Origin: Spirochaetaceae bacterium
Lineage (GTDB): Bacteria > Spirochaetota > Spirochaetia > Treponematales > Breznakiellaceae
Assembly: GCA_031256905.1 (NCBI GenBank)
Contig: JAIRPY010000094.1
Coordinates: forward strand, 1 to 40,169
Direction: 5' to 3'
DNA: 40,169 bases
The translations under genes were made by a program, and so were the position numbers. Below are positions 1 to 8,017 of the stretch, piece by piece. The stretch's first letter is position 1; each line of letters begins with the position of its first letter. Below the pieces are notes generated by a model that saw only the letters and a list, made by a program, of their open reading frames with translations, was not told the DNA's origin and searched no databases.

Positions 1-239
1 ACAAGCCCTTTAAGTTTGATTTGGACGAAAGACTGCGGATTAGGTACTTTGTGCGGAGTTATCTGCAACGGAAGGGAATTGCGGAATTCGACCGGATTGT
101 TTTGGAAATTATGCCCCTCTTGAAAAACGGCCACACCCCGGAAGATCAGACGATCAAAAGCGTCTTGGAAGACATCGCTATTCCGGTCGGCAAAGACGCC
201 TGGCAGTTAAAAAACAGCGAGTTAGCTTTACTGCAATAA
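1..239 (+). CDS. C-terminal end of an unrecognised protein (truncated by the window edge)
   Basis: The reading frame is open from the first full codon at position 3 to the TAA at 237-239, so the gene starts upstream of the window. A TTG at 21 could be read as a start, but nothing resembling a ribosome binding site precedes it, and the in-frame residues before it (KPFKFD) read as ordinary protein. The visible 78 residues are charged and mainly helical in character, ending in NSELALLQ, with no signal peptide, membrane segment or catalytic motif that I recognise. The CntK-like racemase begins 19 nt downstream on the same strand, so the two are probably cotranscribed. I cannot assign a function from this tail. 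Confidence 0.6.
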   Translation, partial: KPFKFDLDERLRIRYFVRSYLQRKGIAEFDRIVLEIMPLLKNGHTPEDQTIKSVLEDIAIPVGKDAWQLKNSELALLQ

Positions 240-258
240 CCCCTTACCGAGAAAAAAG

Positions 259-1056
259 ATGCAGGAAAAAACAATAGAAATAATAATCGCGGATCCGGCT
301 AAAAACATCACGATTTTTGTCCTGAGTCCCGTGGAAGACCGGGCAGAAACGGCAAAACGGATTCTCGCGGACCGGTCCCTTGGGGCAGAGCAGGTGGGGT
401 TTGTCATTCCCCCGAAAAGCCCCGAAGATCTATGGCGGCTTGAAATGATGGGCGGCGAGTTCTGCGGCAACGCCGCTCGGAGTTTCGGGCTGTGGGCGGC
501 CCGGAACGCCGGACTTTCCGGACCCGCGGAAGTCTCCATCGGAATCAGCGGCCTGGCAAGCCCTCTGGGAACCCGGGTTCATGCGGAAAAGGGCATCGCC
601 GAAGTAGCAATCCCCGGTCCCTATCGCCAGGAAGTTCTCAATTTCCAGGGGCAGACTTTGCGAGCCTATCGATTCGACGGCATCACCCACGTCATAGCCC
701 CCATTCCCCCGGACGAAAAAACGTTTTTCGGGATCAAAAAGGAATTTGAAAAAAAGTTCGGGCAAGATAAAGCATTGGGAGTGATGTTCTACGATCAATC
801 CAAAGGATTTATGGTCCCCGGCGTATACGTGTACGGCACAAATTCCCTGATTTTTGAATCGAGTTGCGGTTCGGGCTCCGGGGCTTTGGGAATATGGCTG
901 AGCGAAGATCTGCCGGCCGGCGAAGCCTCTTGGAATATAGCCCAACCCGGCGGATGTATCGAAACGAGAGTGTTAAAAGAGCAGGGCTTGGTCCGGGAAG
1001 TTTTTATCGGCGGGCGGGTAATCCTCAGCGAACCGATGCGTATCGGCGTAAAATAA
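259..1056 (+). CDS. DapF-fold amino-acid racemase, CntK-like (histidine racemase type)
   Basis: This is a 265-residue cofactor-independent racemase/epimerase of the diaminopimelate epimerase superfamily. The two catalytic cysteines of the fold are visible: Cys69 in EFCGNAAR and Cys203 in SSCGSGSGAL. The flanking sequence fits the staphylococcal histidine racemase CntK better than true DapF. EQVGF precedes the first motif, a histidine follows in GITHVIAP, LGVMFYD lies in the middle, and QPGG follows the second cysteine; these match CntK features as I remember them. CntK makes D-histidine for the metallophore staphylopine, but the partner enzymes CntL and CntM are not visible here, so the substrate is open. 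The start is the ATG at 259, with a weak purine-rich GAGAAAAAAG just before it. It lies 19 nt after the truncated upstream gene. DapF itself is the main alternative. Confidence 0.75.
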   Translation: MQEKTIEIIIADPAKNITIFVLSPVEDRAETAKRILADRSLGAEQVGFVIPPKSPEDLWRLEMMGGEFCGNAARSFGLWAARNAGLSGPAEVSIGISGLASPLGTRVHAEKGIAEVAIPGPYRQEVLNFQGQTLRAYRFDGITHVIAPIPPDEKTFFGIKKEFEKKFGQDKALGVMFYDQSKGFMVPGVYVYGTNSLIFESSCGSGSGALGIWLSEDLPAGEASWNIAQPGGCIETRVLKEQGLVREVFIGGRVILSEPMRIGVK

Positions 1057-1059
1057 AAT

Positions 1060-1132
1060 TAGCGGCAATTGGACTTGAACCAATGACCTAACGGATATGA
1101 GCCGTTTGCTCTGCCAACTGAGCTATACCGCC
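1060..1132 (-). tRNA. tRNA with CAU anticodon (tRNA-Met, elongator type; Ile2 not excluded)
   Basis: The minus strand folds as a complete 73-nt cloverleaf. It has a 7-bp acceptor stem (GGCGGTA with TGCCGCT, including two G-U pairs), a 4-bp D stem GCTC/GAGC, an anticodon stem AACGG/CCGTT with loop CTCATAT, and a T stem ATTGG/CCAAT around TTCAAGT. The discriminator base is A and CCA is not encoded. The CAU anticodon and non-initiator acceptor indicate elongator Met, but a lysidine-modified tRNA-Ile2 also carries CAU in the gene and cannot be separated by eye. Confidence 0.93.
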
Positions 1133-1143
1133 ACTATTTTTTG

Positions 1144-1172
1144 AATATACTAAATCGAACATTTTTTGTCAA
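1144..1172 (-). promoter_or_regulatory. Consensus sigma70-type promoter of the CAU tRNA
   Basis: On the minus strand a perfect TTGACA (1167-1172) is separated by exactly 17 nt from TATATT (1144-1149). The predicted start near 1137 lies about five bases before the mature tRNA 5' end. This gives a local reference for what a strong promoter looks like in this genome. Confidence 0.85.
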
Positions 1173-1194
1173 TCTTTTACACCCAAGTTTTTTA

Positions 1195-1268
1195 CTTTTT
1201 TCTTCTTCTTTTCTCTCTTCTTTTCCCCTTCTTTTTTCCCTTCTTGCCCCCCTTTTTTCCCCTTTTTT
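1195..1268. repeat. Homopyrimidine/homopurine tract
   Basis: About 74 bp on the plus strand consist only of C and T, with a single purine (G at 1246), in irregular C/T blocks. The minus strand is the matching A/G tract. It fills the gap between the end of hexokinase and the tRNA promoter. No gene or terminator hairpin is visible within it. Confidence 0.85.
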
Positions 1269-1291
1269 ACTTTGACCTGCTCGCTGGCGGG

Positions 1292-2647
1292 TTAGGCTGA
1301 CAAAGCCGCTACCGCCGCGCCGAACAGGGAGGCCTGTTCCACCGGAACTATCGTATAAGATCGGGGCTTTTGGGCGTTCAGCATACTATGCAGATAGGAT
1401 TCGAGGGCGGTTCTCATCCCTTTGTACCGCATAAACGTGGTGCCTTCCACCGCGATGCGGATCGGCGCGAAGGGGTTGAAGCTCTGGGTGCGTTCGGCCG
1501 CGGCGGCCACCATGGCGGCGGAAAAAAGTCCGGCCCGTTCGGTAAGGATCGAAACGAGATACGCGCAGGAAGCCAGGGCATTTTCCTCGTCGGGCCCGAA
1601 AAGCGCGGCTATGTTCCCTTCTCCCGAAAGGGGCGAGTACATAAAATCGTTTAAGTCCTTGGTCTGCAAGGTGTTCCAGGTTAAAAATTCATCGGCCCTT
1701 TTAAATTTGAGCAGACCGTCTTGGACCGCTTGTTTGAGGATATGCAGAGTCAGGGGACCCAGATACGCGCCGGCCACGCTTTTTTCAAGGGTATATTTTC
1801 CCGGGGTTTTGGTGGCGGCGTCGTATTCCTTATCCAGAACGCCCATGTAGCGGTGCGCGAAGGTGCCGGTTTCGCAGACCACGATTTGCGGCGCGGTTTC
1901 CGAAGCGAAGCCTATTTTGGGAATACTGACTTCGGGGTACGCGGTATTGACGCCGGTCCCCAAGATAAAACCGATTACCGGACCTCCCGGTAGGGCGTAG
2001 CGGTCTTTTCCGCGTAATTCCCCCCGGGCGGGGAGGTCTGCAAGCCCAAAAAGCAGAGTCGCCGCAGTATCGTTAAGCAGGACGATGCGTTCCGGGATTT
2101 TTTTTACGTTTCTGCGTTTGAGGGCTTCCCGCAGGCCCTGTCCTATGGCTTTTCCTAGGACCTCCGGGGCGTCAATTTCTTTGCTGAAGGTGATGAGGAT
2201 CCCGTCCGCTTCTTTGGTGATGTCCATGTGATACGAAAAGGTGAAGCCTATACCCGGAACATCCGGGGCTTTTTCGAGGAGCGGCGCGGTCAGTCCGGCG
2301 ATTTGATCGAAGAATTGTTCGGCCGTTACTCTGCCTTGGGTGCCGGGCATGGGGGCTTTTTGGGTATGTTGAGCAACCGCTTTTCCGGATTCGTCAAAGC
2401 TGACCAGAGCGGCGCGGAGGTTAGTGCCTCCCGCGTCGAGGGCGATGACGGTTTTCCCCTGAGGAACCCGCCCGATAGGGCTGATATAGGCCGGAATCAT
2501 GGGAAGACTGGACGATTGTCCCCGCAGGCCCCGTTCCATATCGATGAGGGTATCCTTCACCAAACCGATGGGGTCGATTCGGTCATAATGAAAACCGTAA
2601 TATCGGGCGAATTCAGATAATTCATTTGGATTAAAAGATGCATTCAT
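1292..2647 (-). CDS. Hexokinase (eukaryotic-type hexokinase fold)
   Basis: The 451-residue protein phosphorylates hexoses with ATP at the entry to glycolysis. The actin-like ATPase fold shows the first phosphate motif ALDAGGTNLRAAL near residue 70, the catalytic-loop motif LLNDTAATLLFG in the first half, a second glycine-rich phosphate motif GFILGTGVNTAY, and a C-terminal segment EGTTFMRYKG before the final helices. The size fits a single-domain hexokinase, larger than the roughly 320-residue bacterial glucokinases. I chose the ATG at 2647 over an upstream ATG at 2689. The residues added by the longer frame look unlike the family, and a TTGATC-17-TATTTT promoter sits with its -10 just 6 nt before the 2647 start, leaving no leader. 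The gene is divergent from moaC and followed by the tRNA. Confidence 0.92.
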   Translation of the reverse strand: MNASFNPNELSEFARYYGFHYDRIDPIGLVKDTLIDMERGLRGQSSSLPMIPAYISPIGRVPQGKTVIALDAGGTNLRAALVSFDESGKAVAQHTQKAPMPGTQGRVTAEQFFDQIAGLTAPLLEKAPDVPGIGFTFSYHMDITKEADGILITFSKEIDAPEVLGKAIGQGLREALKRRNVKKIPERIVLLNDTAATLLFGLADLPARGELRGKDRYALPGGPVIGFILGTGVNTAYPEVSIPKIGFASETAPQIVVCETGTFAHRYMGVLDKEYDAATKTPGKYTLEKSVAGAYLGPLTLHILKQAVQDGLLKFKRADEFLTWNTLQTKDLNDFMYSPLSGEGNIAALFGPDEENALASCAYLVSILTERAGLFSAAMVAAAAERTQSFNPFAPIRIAVEGTTFMRYKGMRTALESYLHSMLNAQKPRSYTIVPVEQASLFGAAVAALSA

Positions 2648-2653
2648 AAAATC

Positions 2654-2682
2654 AAAATACCCTAATCCGCCGGATGGATCAA
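2654..2682 (-). promoter_or_regulatory. Hexokinase promoter, predicted leaderless
   Basis: The minus strand has TTGATC (2677-2682), a 17-nt spacer and TATTTT (2654-2659). Exactly six bases (GATTTT) then separate the -10 from the ATG at 2647. The expected transcription start falls on or next to the A of ATG. No Shine-Dalgarno sequence is present. Confidence 0.65.
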
Positions 2683-2724
2683 GTATCAATCCGGAGCCTC
2701 ATGGGCGATGGGCCGAAAAAAATA

Positions 2725-2730
2725 TATATT
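2725..2730 (+). promoter_or_regulatory. Possible moaC -10 element six nt before ATG
   Basis: TATATT is followed by six bases (AAAAGC) and the ATG at 2737, the same spacing as in the neighbouring hexokinase gene. No good -35 is seen 17 nt upstream. An alternative start at 2701 preceded by CGGAG would place this hexamer inside the gene. Confidence 0.4.
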
Positions 2731-2736
2731 AAAAGC

Positions 2737-3207
2737 ATGGAAATGAATCATTTTGACGAAGCCGGCAACGCTATTATGGTAGATGTTTCCGGCAAAGATA
2801 TAACAGCCCGAAGGGCCATAGCGAAGGGGCATATCACAGCGGGAGAAGAAACCTTGCAGGCGGTTCGCGGCGGCGGCTCGGCTAAGGGCGACGTGCTGGG
2901 CGCGGCTCGGATTGCGGGCATTCTGGCGGCGAAACGTACCGCCGAGCTGATCCCCCTCTGCCATCCTCTCAGCTTTGACGCTTGTTCCATCGATTTTGAA
3001 ATTCTGGACGGGCGCATTGAAGCGGTCTGCACAGTAAAACTGTCGGGCCGAACCGGTGTGGAAATGGAAGCCCTTACCGGGGTATCCATCGCTTTACTTA
3101 CTATATATGATATGTGCAAAGCGATGGATCGGGGGATGGTTATCGGCGGAATCCGGCTGTGGGAAAAGCGGGGCGGAAAAAGCGGCGTTTTCATTCGCCC
3201 CGAATAG
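2737..3207 (+). CDS. moaC: Cyclic pyranopterin monophosphate synthase MoaC
   Basis: MoaC converts the MoaA product to cyclic pyranopterin monophosphate in molybdenum cofactor synthesis. The 156 residues cover the family end to end. They include the N-terminal [33 protein letters not shown] in the first half, the active-site stretch LIPLCHPL, and [19 protein letters not shown] with the conserved MCKA and Asp-rich MDRG near the end. The start at 2737 matches the usual MoaC N-terminus. An in-frame ATG at 2701 has a better ribosome site (CGGAG) and would add 12 residues, so the start is not settled. The presence of moaC means this organism makes Mo cofactor, which would serve the xanthine-dehydrogenase-type subunits at 25133-26469. 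The gene is convergent with the transporter at 3228, with about 20 bp between stops. Confidence 0.93.
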   Translation: MEMNHFDEAGNAIMVDVSGKDITARRAIAKGHITAGEETLQAVRGGGSAKGDVLGAARIAGILAAKRTAELIPLCHPLSFDACSIDFEILDGRIEAVCTVKLSGRTGVEMEALTGVSIALLTIYDMCKAMDRGMVIGGIRLWEKRGGKSGVFIRPE

Positions 3208-3227
3208 CCGGGCTTGATATTGGCGGG

Positions 3228-4802
3228 TTACAGAAATCCCCGGCTGGTGAGAAAGGCCTTAGCCGCGGTTTCAGGTTTTTGCTTTAGCACATCTACCTGA
3301 TAATTCATTTCCCGCATGGCCTTTTCATCGATTTGTCCGGCGAGAAGTTCGAAGATTTCCGGGAGTTCCGGGAAGGTTTTGAGGAGTTCCGGTTTTACCA
3401 GAGGAATTGCGTCATACGGAGGAAAGTGCTGAAGATCGTCTTCCAGTATGACGAGATCGAATTCCGCCAGAAGTCCGTCGGTGGAAAACGCGTCAATGAC
3501 GTCGCTTTGACGGTTAATAAGCGCGGTGTATCGGGGAACGCCGTCCATCCCAATGACCTCTTTAAACCGCAGGTTATACCGGGTTTCAAGGCCGGGGAGC
3601 CCGTCAAAGCGATTCATGAATTCCATCGTAGGAGTCATAATAAGCCCGGAGCTGACCTTCGCCAAATCCGAAATACTGGCGAGCTGATACTTTTCCGCGG
3701 TGTCCCGCCGTACCGCCAGCGCGTAGGTATTGTTAAAACCCAGCGCGGGAAACATTTGGAGGCCGTATTTTTCAGCAAATTCTTTTTTGACGAATTCGTA
3801 TATTTCGGTTTTGCTCAAATACGCGGACTGTCCCAAAATACTGCTGTACGCGGTGCCGAGATATTCTACATACATATTAATTTCATTTTTTTTCAGAGCT
3901 TCAAAAATAATTTGCGTGCCTCCGAGATCAAACAGTCTTACTACTTGTATATCGGTTTTGGCTTCGATGAGCTGTCCGTAGAGTTCGCTCATGAGATTTT
4001 GTTCGGTGTAATCTTTTGCGCCGAGGATAAGAGTTTTTTCAGCTTGCGGTTTTTTTGAAACGGCCATGCCCGCCATAAATCCGGCAACGCACAATCCGGC
4101 GGCGGCTAATCCGATGCGGCGTTGCATAAGAATCTTCCGGATGCGCATTTTATCGAGGGATTGTATATCCTTACGAAAGGCTATGGGCGATACGAATCCT
4201 TCGATGCGGGCTGTGAGAAAATCGATGCCGAGAGAAAGCAGACACGCCGGAATCGCGCCGGAAAGAATTTGCGCGGTATTGACGGTACGGATGCCGGAAT
4301 ACACAAGATAGCCCAAACCGCCCGCGCCGATAAAGGCCGCGATGGTTACTAATCCTACCGCCGCCACCGCAGAGATTCGCACTCCGGCCATGATAACCGG
4401 TAACGCGAGAGGCAGTTTTACTTTCAGCAGGATCTGCCGGGATGTCATGCCTATGCCCGTTGCGGCTTCGACGATGTCCTGGGAAATAGAATCCAAGCCG
4501 GTAACGGTATTTTTGATGATGGGAAGCAGAGAATATACCACCGCCATAAATATCGCAGGCCGGGTTCCGATGCCGAGAAAAGGAATCAGGAATCCGAGAA
4601 GCGCGAGACTCGGTAAAGCCTGTACGATATTCGCTAAACCTAATATAAAGGGCCGAAGTTTTTTCATGTAACTAACCGCGATGCCCAGGGGAACGCCAAT
4701 CGCCGTGGACAGTAACACGGCAAGCACCGTAAGCCGGCAGTGTTCTATAAGAAAACGAAGGATTTCAGCGCGATTTTGCGCCATATACTGGAGTATATAC
4801 AT
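3228..4802 (-). CDS. Osmoprotectant ABC importer: permease fused to substrate-binding domain
   Basis: The 524-residue protein carries two usually separate parts of an OpuC/OpuB-type glycine betaine, carnitine or choline importer. Residues 1-210 are a membrane permease with several hydrophobic segments and the EAA-type loop region EAATGIGMTSRQI. After a further membrane segment near 230-248, residues from about 255 form an OpuAC-type binding domain starting LILGAKDYTEQNLMSELYG, so the binding domain is tethered to the outer face of the membrane. The ATPase gene precedes it, and its TAA overlaps this ATG (TAATG), which implies translational coupling. The quaternary-amine specificity is inferred from the family. 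Aromatic cage residues cannot be assigned by eye. Confidence 0.9.
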   Translation of the reverse strand: MYILQYMAQNRAEILRFLIEHCRLTVLAVLLSTAIGVPLGIAVSYMKKLRPFILGLANIVQALPSLALLGFLIPFLGIGTRPAIFMAVVYSLLPIIKNTVTGLDSISQDIVEAATGIGMTSRQILLKVKLPLALPVIMAGVRISAVAAVGLVTIAAFIGAGGLGYLVYSGIRTVNTAQILSGAIPACLLSLGIDFLTARIEGFVSPIAFRKDIQSLDKMRIRKILMQRRIGLAAAGLCVAGFMAGMAVSKKPQAEKTLILGAKDYTEQNLMSELYGQLIEAKTDIQVVRLFDLGGTQIIFEALKKNEINMYVEYLGTAYSSILGQSAYLSKTEIYEFVKKEFAEKYGLQMFPALGFNNTYALAVRRDTAEKYQLASISDLAKVSSGLIMTPTMEFMNRFDGLPGLETRYNLRFKEVIGMDGVPRYTALINRQSDVIDAFSTDGLLAEFDLVILEDDLQHFPPYDAIPLVKPELLKTFPELPEIFELLAGQIDEKAMREMNYQVDVLKQKPETAAKAFLTSRGFL

Positions 4803-5929
4803 TATTGATCCACATATCTTTTGCTGAGAGCCGTCACGAGACTGCTTTTGGTGATAATGCCCGCGAGTTTTCCATCTTCTTCGATTACCGGCGCGGAAGA
4901 AACGTTCCGCTGTTTCATCTGCCGGAGAACGTCTAAAATAGAATCCTGCGCTTTGGCGGCGTATATATTTCTGTGCAGAATCTGGGCCGCCGGCTTATGG
5001 TAATCCGGAGCGTCTTCGACATCCTCCGAGTATACCGCTCCCTCAAGTTTATTCTCGTCATCCACGATAAGAATACTGTCGACGCTACGGAACCGCATGG
5101 TTTCCAGGCAACGCAGAAGAGAACAGTTTTTGTGCGTCGAGACAGGATTTATGAGCATAATATCTTCCGCCCGAATGAGTTCAGGAGTCGTCCAAATACG
5201 ATGTTTTCCCACGAATTTAGCCGTAAAACCGTCTACCGGATTTTTCAGTATTTTTTCCGGCGCGTCGTATTGCAGAATTTCGCCTTGGTAAAGGATGCAG
5301 ATTCGATCCGCGAGCTTTATCGCTTCGTCCATATCATGGGTAACGAAGACCACCGTTTTTCTGAGCTTGCTTTGAAGCCGTAACAGCTCGTCCTGAAGCT
5401 GTTCTCTTGTGATCGGGTCTAACGCGGAAAAGGGTTCATCCATCAAGATAATTTCCGGATCCCGGGCGAAAGCCCGGGCAACCCCAACTCGCTGTTGCTG
5501 GCCTCCGGAAAGTTGCGCCGGATACCGATCAAGAAAAACCTCCGGATGCAATCCTACCATTTCAAGAAGTTCCGCGTTTTTTTGCAGTATTTTCTTCCGC
5601 TCCGCTTTTTTCTTCGCCCCTCCCAAAGAAGAAACTATTTCGATGTTCTGCCGGATAGTCAAATGGGGAAAAAGCCCGACCGATTGAATCACATAACCGA
5701 TATTGCGGCGCAAACGATACACGTTTTTTGTTTTTATATCTTCGCCGCGGATGCAAATACTCCCAGATGTAGGCTCTAAAAGCCGGTTTATCATCTTGAG
5801 AACCGTAGTTTTCCCGCATCCCGAAGGACCTATCAAAACAGCGATTTCATTTTCATGAACATCAAAGGTTATGCCTCTGATTACATCCTGCTGTTTATAT
5901 TTTTTTACCACACCCTTGAACTGTATCAC
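4802..5929 (-). CDS. Osmoprotectant ABC importer ATPase with CBS pair
   Basis: The 375-residue ATP-binding subunit pairs with the permease-binding fusion directly downstream. Walker A GPSGCGKTT is at about residues 34-42, the signature LSGGQQQR near 140 and Walker B IILMDEPFSALDP near 160, followed by the switch histidine in VFVTHDMDEA. From about residue 255 to the end are two CBS domains (INPVSTHKNCSLLRCLETM and the final SSAPVIEEDGKLAGIITKSS). In OpuA-type systems these sense ionic strength or cyclic di-AMP. The start codon is GTG at 5929. No Shine-Dalgarno sequence precedes it. A TATTAA five bases upstream resembles the leaderless arrangement at other genes, but lacks a convincing -35. 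Confidence 0.92.
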   Translation of the reverse strand: MIQFKGVVKKYKQQDVIRGITFDVHENEIAVLIGPSGCGKTTVLKMINRLLEPTSGSICIRGEDIKTKNVYRLRRNIGYVIQSVGLFPHLTIRQNIEIVSSLGGAKKKAERKKILQKNAELLEMVGLHPEVFLDRYPAQLSGGQQQRVGVARAFARDPEIILMDEPFSALDPITREQLQDELLRLQSKLRKTVVFVTHDMDEAIKLADRICILYQGEILQYDAPEKILKNPVDGFTAKFVGKHRIWTTPELIRAEDIMLINPVSTHKNCSLLRCLETMRFRSVDSILIVDDENKLEGAVYSEDVEDAPDYHKPAAQILHRNIYAAKAQDSILDVLRQMKQRNVSSAPVIEEDGKLAGIITKSSLVTALSKRYVDQ

Positions 5930-5997
5930 TAATGTTAATAGTGCTGAAAAAGAAGATAAAGATCCAATATTTTTTTAATCTTTTTTGAAAAAAACTC

Positions 5998-6639
5998 TTA
6001 AACTTTTAAAAGTTCTAAAAGGTGACAAACTTCTTCCACGCCGTCCACCACGACGCCTCCCATGCCAAGGCGGAGACCCGGCGCGACATCGAGATCCCGG
6101 CGGTCGCCGACCGCAAGACACTCCTCCAAAGGCGCGCCGCAGAGCCGCACAGCCTCCAGAAAGGGCTCAACAGCAGGCTTTGACACAAAACACGTATCCA
6201 ACCCAACTACCCCGGTAAAACAATCTTCCACACCCAAAACCGCCAACGTCTTCCGGGCCACCAGAACCGGATTGTTGGTAACTACCGCCAGCTTCGCCTT
6301 ACAACGCAGTAACGCTGTCTGCAGCGCGGTATCGGCTTTGAGAAAATCCGCCGGCTCGTAGAGTTCTTCCCGCCAGCGGATACTCTCCGCAATGGAAATT
6401 CCAAAAGCCTTGAAGGTATTGCCCAAACTTATCTGCCGGCCCCCATGAGTTTCAGCCCATTCAGCGCGATATTCGGCAATCTCCCGTTTCATCGCCTCCA
6501 AAGGCGCGCCCCGAACCTCCGCAAGCCGCTGGATAGACGCATCAATCTGAAATCGCAGATACTCCGGATGAGTATACAACGTGCCATCCATGTCAAAAAT
6601 AATGGCGGATATTTTTTCAGGTCTTTTACAGATTTGCAC
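5998..6639 (-). CDS. HAD-superfamily hydrolase (phosphatase-like)
   Basis: The 213-residue protein has the complete haloacid dehalogenase active site. The nucleophile motif FDMDGT is near residue 17, motif II VVTNNP sits mid-protein, the lysine follows in SKPAVEPF, and the acidic motif is VGDRRDLDV near the C-terminus. The helical segment between motifs I and II is a small cap (subclass I). These enzymes usually dephosphorylate small phospho-metabolites. The gene is the last of a minus-strand operon and overlaps the FGGY kinase by 14 bp. A substrate related to the kinase product or to a damaged sugar phosphate is therefore plausible but unproven. Confidence 0.85.
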   Translation of the reverse strand: MQICKRPEKISAIIFDMDGTLYTHPEYLRFQIDASIQRLAEVRGAPLEAMKREIAEYRAEWAETHGGRQISLGNTFKAFGISIAESIRWREELYEPADFLKADTALQTALLRCKAKLAVVTNNPVLVARKTLAVLGVEDCFTGVVGLDTCFVSKPAVEPFLEAVRLCGAPLEECLAVGDRRDLDVAPGLRLGMGGVVVDGVEEVCHLLELLKV

Positions 6640-8017
6640 TTTTTCCCTTAGATTTTTTATCAGAAAAATCTTTCAAAAAATCTCGGTCCTGGCAATAAAC
6701 CCGATACGCTTCAGCGTACTGAGCCCGTCTCTGGGGGTCCGGGACGTACCGCCGGCGGATCCGAATCAGGCGATCCGCGGCTTCCCCAAAACTTCCCGCT
6801 TCTCCCAGGGCCATCGTTCCTAACACCGCAGACCCTGCAAGTTCGCCATCCCGTATCTCCGGAATCAGCAGAGTACAGCCGGTAATATCCGCCTTAAGCT
6901 GATTCCACCGCGCATTCCGGCCCTGCCCGCCGGAAACCCGCATCTCTTCAATTGGAAACCCGGATTTCTCAAAAATATCGAGAACCCCTCGGGTCATAAA
7001 GCCGAGAGCTTCCAAAAGACCCCGGCCTAAGGCGGAGGTATGCAGAATATTTTTTCCAAAAAAACCGATTTTAGGAAAGAAACGGACCTTTTCGGAAGAT
7101 AAGGTTTCGTCCGAAGGAATAAGGTTCTCCAAAATTTCCTCGTAAGACCGCCGAACCTGCCCCGTGAGAACCCGATACTGCTCGAAAAGCCGCCCGGAAT
7201 CCGGTATAACCCCGCCGATATTCCACAAACCCCTTTCCAAATGGGGCAAAACCCGTAATTCTTGGCTTTTGAGGTAGCCTTCGGCGCAGAGGTTTAGGCC
7301 CTCCGACGTTCCCGCCCGATTGCAAACCCTTCCGGGTTTGATCGCGCCCACTCCCAGGAGGGACATAATGAAATCCGGGCCGCCTGCGAGGATGGGTATT
7401 TCCGGCGGAAGGCCGTAACGCTCCCCGGCGGACGGCGAAACTTTGCCAATCCTCGTTCCCAATTGCGCAAAAGGCGGAAATTTTTCCCGATCCAGCCCGG
7501 CCGAAAGGCATTGTTCTTCATCCCAATAATACGGAACATAGGCCTCGGACGGCAAAACCGTAACCGGGTCCGCTCCAAGTTTGAAGGAAAGCCATTCCTG
7601 GGCGGAGAAAAGATACCGAGTCTGGGCGTATGCTTCGGGCTTATTCTGCAAAAACCAGAGGGCTTGGGGAAGAAAAAAGGACCGAGGCTTGGGCAGAGCC
7701 GCTAGAGAGGCTAGTCTTTCGGTCCCGGAAGGCTCCGGCGAAAGGACCGGATCGTACCAGTGCAGAGGGTCCAGGGCCTGATCCTGATTCGTAACCGGCA
7801 CGAAGGTAGGACCGTTTCCGGAAATGCAAACCGCCTTCGGAGGACTGGTCCGGGGAAGCCTTTGGACCGCCTTGAGAAGCGCGGTTTCCCAGTCCGATGC
7901 CTGAATCCGCCCCGGCGATGGATAAATCTCCCGGGCAAAAGCCAGCTCCCTTCCATAGGTATCGATAATCCCAACTTTCAGAGACGACGTGCCGATATCC
8001 GCGCAAAAAATGGTCAT
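6626..8017 (-). CDS. FGGY-family carbohydrate kinase
   Basis: The 463-residue kinase has the N-terminal phosphate motif CADIGTSSLKVGIID and the C-terminal adenosine-binding signature MRVSGGQGRNARWNQ. The following DITG and GSAVLGTMALGE are typical of xylulokinase/gluconokinase-type FGGY enzymes. It would phosphorylate a pentulose, polyol or related sugar; the exact substrate cannot be read from the sequence. It overlaps prs upstream by 4 bp (ATGA type) and the HAD phosphatase downstream by 14 bp, so all three are translated from one message. PRPP synthetase upstream fits a link to pentose phosphate metabolism. No sugar transporter is present in the operon. Confidence 0.88.
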   Translation of the reverse strand: MTIFCADIGTSSLKVGIIDTYGRELAFAREIYPSPGRIQASDWETALLKAVQRLPRTSPPKAVCISGNGPTFVPVTNQDQALDPLHWYDPVLSPEPSGTERLASLAALPKPRSFFLPQALWFLQNKPEAYAQTRYLFSAQEWLSFKLGADPVTVLPSEAYVPYYWDEEQCLSAGLDREKFPPFAQLGTRIGKVSPSAGERYGLPPEIPILAGGPDFIMSLLGVGAIKPGRVCNRAGTSEGLNLCAEGYLKSQELRVLPHLERGLWNIGGVIPDSGRLFEQYRVLTGQVRRSYEEILENLIPSDETLSSEKVRFFPKIGFFGKNILHTSALGRGLLEALGFMTRGVLDIFEKSGFPIEEMRVSGGQGRNARWNQLKADITGCTLLIPEIRDGELAGSAVLGTMALGEAGSFGEAADRLIRIRRRYVPDPQRRAQYAEAYRVYCQDRDFLKDFSDKKSKGKSANL

